From: Monosporascus cannonballus
Lineage: Eukaryota > Ascomycota > Sordariomycetes > Xylariales
Length of the DNA: 64,000 nucleotides
Assembly: GCA_004154925.1 (NCBI GenBank)
Contig: QJNS01000162.1
Coordinates: 115,836 to 179,835, forward strand
Direction: 5' to 3'
Both the position numbers and the translations under genes were made by a program. Numbering within the stretch: the first letter of the stretch is position 1; each line of letters opens with the position of its first letter. The notes beneath the pieces are model-generated. The model was not told where the DNA came from. It saw only the letters and a list, made by a program, of their open reading frames with translations, and made no database searches. Shown here piece by piece: positions 59,721-64,000 of the stretch.

Positions 59721-62700
59721 AGACATTTAACGGGTTCCCAAATGTTTCCGGAATCCGAATGCCTTTTCCACTTAATCAGACATTAAGCAAATCCGTTTTA
59801 TTTTCGTATATCGAAAATCTTTCCATTTTATATACCTATTCGTTTTTCATGTTTATATTGTTTTATACTATATGTATTTTAATTATATCTGTGATTAACA
59901 TTAATAAAAAAACGTAAAAAACGATATAGAATTTGATTTTAAGGGGAAACCATAATTAATAATTATTTTCTAACATATTTTTGGGGATTTTATATAGACC
60001 GATATATTTAAAGTCTAGGTTTTTCTTAAATTATTTTATTTAAATATTTTTCGTAATAAGAAAAGCTATTTCTATTTTACGAAAATTAATTTGTTCATTA
60101 TTTCTTAATTATAAAATTTGTTTTTAATTATATATTAATTCTAACTTTATTTTGATTTTTCACACACGCATTATAATTATTTTAATATAAAAATCGCATT
60201 AGTATTAATTAAATTATCGTTATATATTTTTTCATAAACCTTTAAAAGAAAACAAAAATTTATTTTCGTAAATATTATTTTCAAATTTTAATAATACCGG
60301 TATTATCTGTTAATTTAGTAATACGTAATGTTTTAATGTAATTACTTTATTTCTAATTAATACAATATCGTAAATAAAAATATAAAATTTAATGCGTTAA
60401 TTTTATTTATTTATCCGTTTCAGGTTTAAACATAATAAATAATTTATAATTTAAGTTAATTTATCTTATAAGGCTTTGCCAAAATCCAGATATGAAAATT
60501 AATATTATACTTAAGAAAATATTTATTAAAATTGTGGATATTTTAAAAATATAATTTAAAAAATAACCGTTATTTATTTGGCGTCGGTATTTTTACAATA
60601 TAATAAGAAATAAACACATTTCGTAAAGCGGTTTATAATAATAAAAATATTTACGAAATATATTTTTATAATTATAATTTTTAATATAGAATATTTAGAA
60701 TATATATCAACATACTTAAATATTATAATCGTTTTGCGGTTAATAATAGCTGTAATTTTCTATATGGCTTATGTTGTCGAACTTTAACTTTAGCGCAAAT
60801 ATCGTATTACTATATAACCTTTTATACCGTTAATTATATTTTAGGAAAAGAATATTTATGTTAAAACCGTTTTAAGGTTTTATAAATCCCTGGATATTTA
60901 TATAACTGATATTCGTATATATTTCGTACTAAACTCTCTTAATACTTTTTAGAATTTACATTTTATTTATTTGTTGGTTTTTTAGGAAATTATCGTTGTA
61001 CTACTAGATTTTCTAGTACATGTCAAAAGGTATTACTCGAATCGTTATATTTTGTCGTAAATTTAATTTCGTTGTATAATAAAAAAAAATTAAATGGTTT
61101 TTTTAATTAATTTGTTTTCGAAGCTTAATTATTTGTTTAAAGCATTTCTTTTATTATTTTTCAGGTCTTTCTATAAATAATAAAAAAATCGAAATTCCCT
61201 AATTTTTTCGCATAACGAAGTTATTATCCGATAAATTTCCTGGTCGTGGTAAATCGGATAAGATTTTCAAAATCCGTATTAACCTTAATTTAATATAAAT
61301 TTCCCTTTAGGAAATACTTAAACATTCGAAACGCCATAATAATCGCTATAAATACCTCATTTTGAATACTATAATTAAGTTCGGTTTCTTTTTATTTGTA
61401 CGAAAAAAAAACAATAAGACATGATTTGCCTTAATTATTTCGTTATCCGATTATTATGTTTAATACGTAATTCGAAATATCGGTTTTTAGTTTAATAAAT
61501 CGGTTTAAATCGTATATAATTAGTCTTAGCTTTTTGGTAATTGTATATTTAATATTCTGAAATACCCTTTTCGTATTTCGCATTTCTTTAAACTTTTTTT
61601 TATAAGGTTCGTTAAGGGTATAATTATTTTGCTAAAGTTTCGAATAAATCCACTGTAATAGTTGCCAAATCAAAAAATGCCTGTACCTCCTTAACCGTGG
61701 TTAGCGCCTGTCATTCTGTGATTATAGTGACTTTTGGAGGTTTATTCTGATACATCCTCGGGTAATAATATGTCTCAAATATTCCATTTCCTATACGTAA
61801 AATCAGGTTTTTTTTGGCGTTAATAAATTATTTTATATGCGTATTTTATCTATGTTTTTTCCGGATTTAAGAAAGTAAAAATATTACCGACATAGCAAAT
61901 AACGAAAATATCGCTCTATTTTGGTAATACATCATGTATTATTAATTAAAAAGTTATTTGTACGTTTGTAAATCTTATTAGAATAACTAAATATTTAAAT
62001 AATCCGTACTTAGTTTTAAAATTTATTTTTCTTTTCGTATTTTTGTTTAATCTTAATAAGGTTATATCCGCTTTTAAGATCGAATACTGTAAATTATTTA
62101 ATTCTGTAAAATCGGTTTTTTATTTCCGTAATCAAAAACAATAATATTCGGTTTTTAATAATAATGTTATTTAGTTATCGATATTTAATCATAAATCGCA
62201 ATTTTCTGTTGTTTTTCGATTCTAAACATATAAGGTATTGCGCTAGTAATTTCAACAATCGAATTTATCCTTTTTATAACCGATTTCCCAGGTACGTTTT
62301 GAAAACTAGCAATTTATTTCCATTAAGGCTATATTTAATGTAAAATCTCGTCGAGGACCCTTTTTTAAAAATTCTTTTTTATTTTTGTGCGCTATATTTG
62401 GACAATTTTTTTGTAAGTTCCTTTTTGAAAAGTTATTCGTATTTATAATATTATATTGTCAAATTAATTAGCTTTTTAACCTTGGCATTATTATTTAAGA
62501 TTATTATTTAGTTGTTTTAATTTCTTGTAATTGTTCATAACTATATGTCGTATTTGTTTTAAATATCTGTTCTTTTTTTGCATTTTATCCCTTAGGATAA
62601 TATGGATTTTATTGTATTCTTACGCTTGCACTTGTCGCCATTTTTGAGAAAGTTTTAAAATCTTAATTCCTTTTTTTTCTTATCCTTTAATATAGTATAA

Positions 62701-63957
62701 GACGAACCTTAGTTGGCCAATTCCTCTATTAATTAAGGTTTCGTAAAAAGATATTTGTGGCAATCCTAAAATTATATCGCAATTCGAAAATAAAATGATA
62801 TTAAAATCGACTATCTGGTATCGTTCTTGGATAAAAATCTCGAAATAATTAATTTTGCGTATAAATTTCCTATTATAGTAAACAAATTCCTAACTTTCGG
62901 CATTCGTTGTTATATAAGGTTTTAACTTATATTTTTATAGAAATTTAAGCTAGTTCATTATGTGTAATATAATATAATTTCTATTTAAAATTTAGTAATC
63001 TATTATTGCAATATACCACTACGTTCAGATTCGTATATTCAAAATAATAAGGTTATTAACGCTTCTTATCGTTACGTTTAAAGCCTTTTTTAGGAATTCT
63101 TTTTAATTTCTCTAGGTTTCGTTATTTTAGGGCTATTTTATAAATAACCTTTTTTAATTCCTATTTAAATTTATCGAACATTATTTATATTTTTACATTC
63201 AACTGGTTAAACTATTAGATTTATTTTTATGAACAGAGTAATTGTTTGGAGTTAAATTGAGTATTCCTAATTTTGTTATAATTTATTTATTTCTTTAAAA
63301 AACTTCTTTTTCATGTTTTTTACCGTATTCCATTATAAGTTATATTAATTATAATTTGAAGGTTTTGTTGTAAAGTAACGTATTCTTTCTTTAATCAACC
63401 TTTTTCGCAAAAGTTTATGATAAATTTTAATTAATAATAAAAATTTACCGTAATATTTTAACAGTATTTTATATCATATGCTGGATTAATTTCTTTTTAA
63501 TTTAATAATTATATTATTTGTCGTAATAAAAACTGTTTTATTATAGGGATTGTTGTTTTGCGGGCGAATGTTTTATTTTGGCTAATTCATAAATATTTTC
63601 TAAGAATATAAATCGAAGGTATTTAATTTATTATTTATTATTATTTTTCGTTCGGTTTAAAAATTTAAAATTTTTATAATATATATGGATAGTATTTTCA
63701 TAAATATATGATTTTCATTCCTTATAATCGTGATATCTTTGTCGTGGACAATATATTGCATGGATTTTGCCGTATCGATTAAAGGTTCCGAAACAGACTT
63801 GTTCTCTCAAATTCCGATATTCGCATAATTATTCTCATAATATATCGTATTACATTTGCGAAATTTATTAAGTTTGCTTTTTACGTTTTCGTATTCCCTC
63901 TTGGATTTTTCGCCATAGGAGGCCTGGTATATATCTAAGCCGAATTATGTTAATAAG

Positions 63958-64000
63958 TAGGGTTAGGGTTAGGGTTAGGGTTAGGGTTAGGGTTAGGGTT
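63958..64000. repeat. Telomere repeat array
   Basis: TAGGG followed by six TTAGGG units and TT, running to the end of the window in the 5'-to-3' direction expected of a right chromosome end. There is no subtelomeric spacer: it joins copy D directly after TTAATAAG. Confidence 0.97.

Larger units (their letters stand above)
51763..63957 (-). mobile_element. Ty3/Gypsy copy D, minus sense, truncated by the telomere and hosting copy J
   Basis: 3' LTR 51763-52140 (starts GGTAACGGCTAG, ends GTTGTAAAA, 378 bp), inverted purine tract, antisense cassette, then copy J (52664-59554), then from 59560 the rest of cassette, integrase, RNase H, RT and protease down to the gag/protease boundary, where telomere repeat starts at 63958. 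About 5.3 kb of D is present; by comparison with J about 1.55 kb of its 5' end (LTR and most of gag) is missing. Plus strand T-rich; all frames broken. Confidence 0.9.

Noticed and set aside
1..64000. CRISPR arrays, bacterial operons, rRNA or tRNA genes
   Set aside because: Repeats found are LTRs, minisatellites and telomere; no spacer-repeat pattern, no ribosome-binding-site operons, no tRNA-like cloverleaf or rRNA signature was seen in this eukaryotic end.

Overview
The window looks like the right end of a chromosome of a filamentous ascomycete (Pezizomycotina). It ends in 43 bp of TTAGGG telomere repeat. Most of it is extremely AT-rich repeat DNA whose decay fits repeat-induced point mutation (RIP, CpA to TpA on both strands): Trp codons have become stops, Cys codons have become Tyr, and many copies are riddled with TAA/TAG. 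The one convincing host gene has two short introns with CTAAC branch sites. Species cannot be told from the sequence.

Layout: (1) 1-27104 is a nest of one Ty3/Gypsy chromodomain family, called copies A, B, C, K, L and M here, plus a tiny gag-only LTR element (N). By matching LTR ends and 5-bp target-site duplications (TSDs) the order is K containing B (containing A and C) and K containing L containing M containing N. (2) 27105-36363 is older host DNA: AT-rich stretches around two islands of normal base composition (about 27735-29990 and 34860-35870), with two solo LTRs. The first island holds an intact-looking three-exon gene for an 89-residue secreted cysteine-rich protein, with TATA box, signal peptide and 8 cysteines. 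(3) 36364-63957 is a second nest in which a minus-strand copy H is interrupted by F (itself interrupted by G), by solo LTR I, and by D (itself interrupted by J). D is cut inside gag and capped directly by telomere repeats at 63958.

The Gypsy copies are about 6.5-6.9 kb net, with LTRs of 350-440 bp. The order is LTR, gag with a CCHC knuckle, protease, RT, RNase H, integrase, chromodomain, then a variable cassette of about 0.6 kb, a purine tract and LTR. The cassette holds an open frame on the strand OPPOSITE to gag-pol. Across copies it shares a coiled-coil and a C-terminal motif, and in some copies a cysteine cluster. Several cassettes are visibly less RIP-mutated than the gag-pol next to them, and five of the eleven insertions that can be resolved landed in a cassette.

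No gag-pol copy is intact. The living content is probably the small secreted-protein gene, and possibly some cassette fragments. The most noteworthy items are that gene in its heterochromatic setting, the antisense cassette, the gag-only element N, and the telomere healed into a retroelement.
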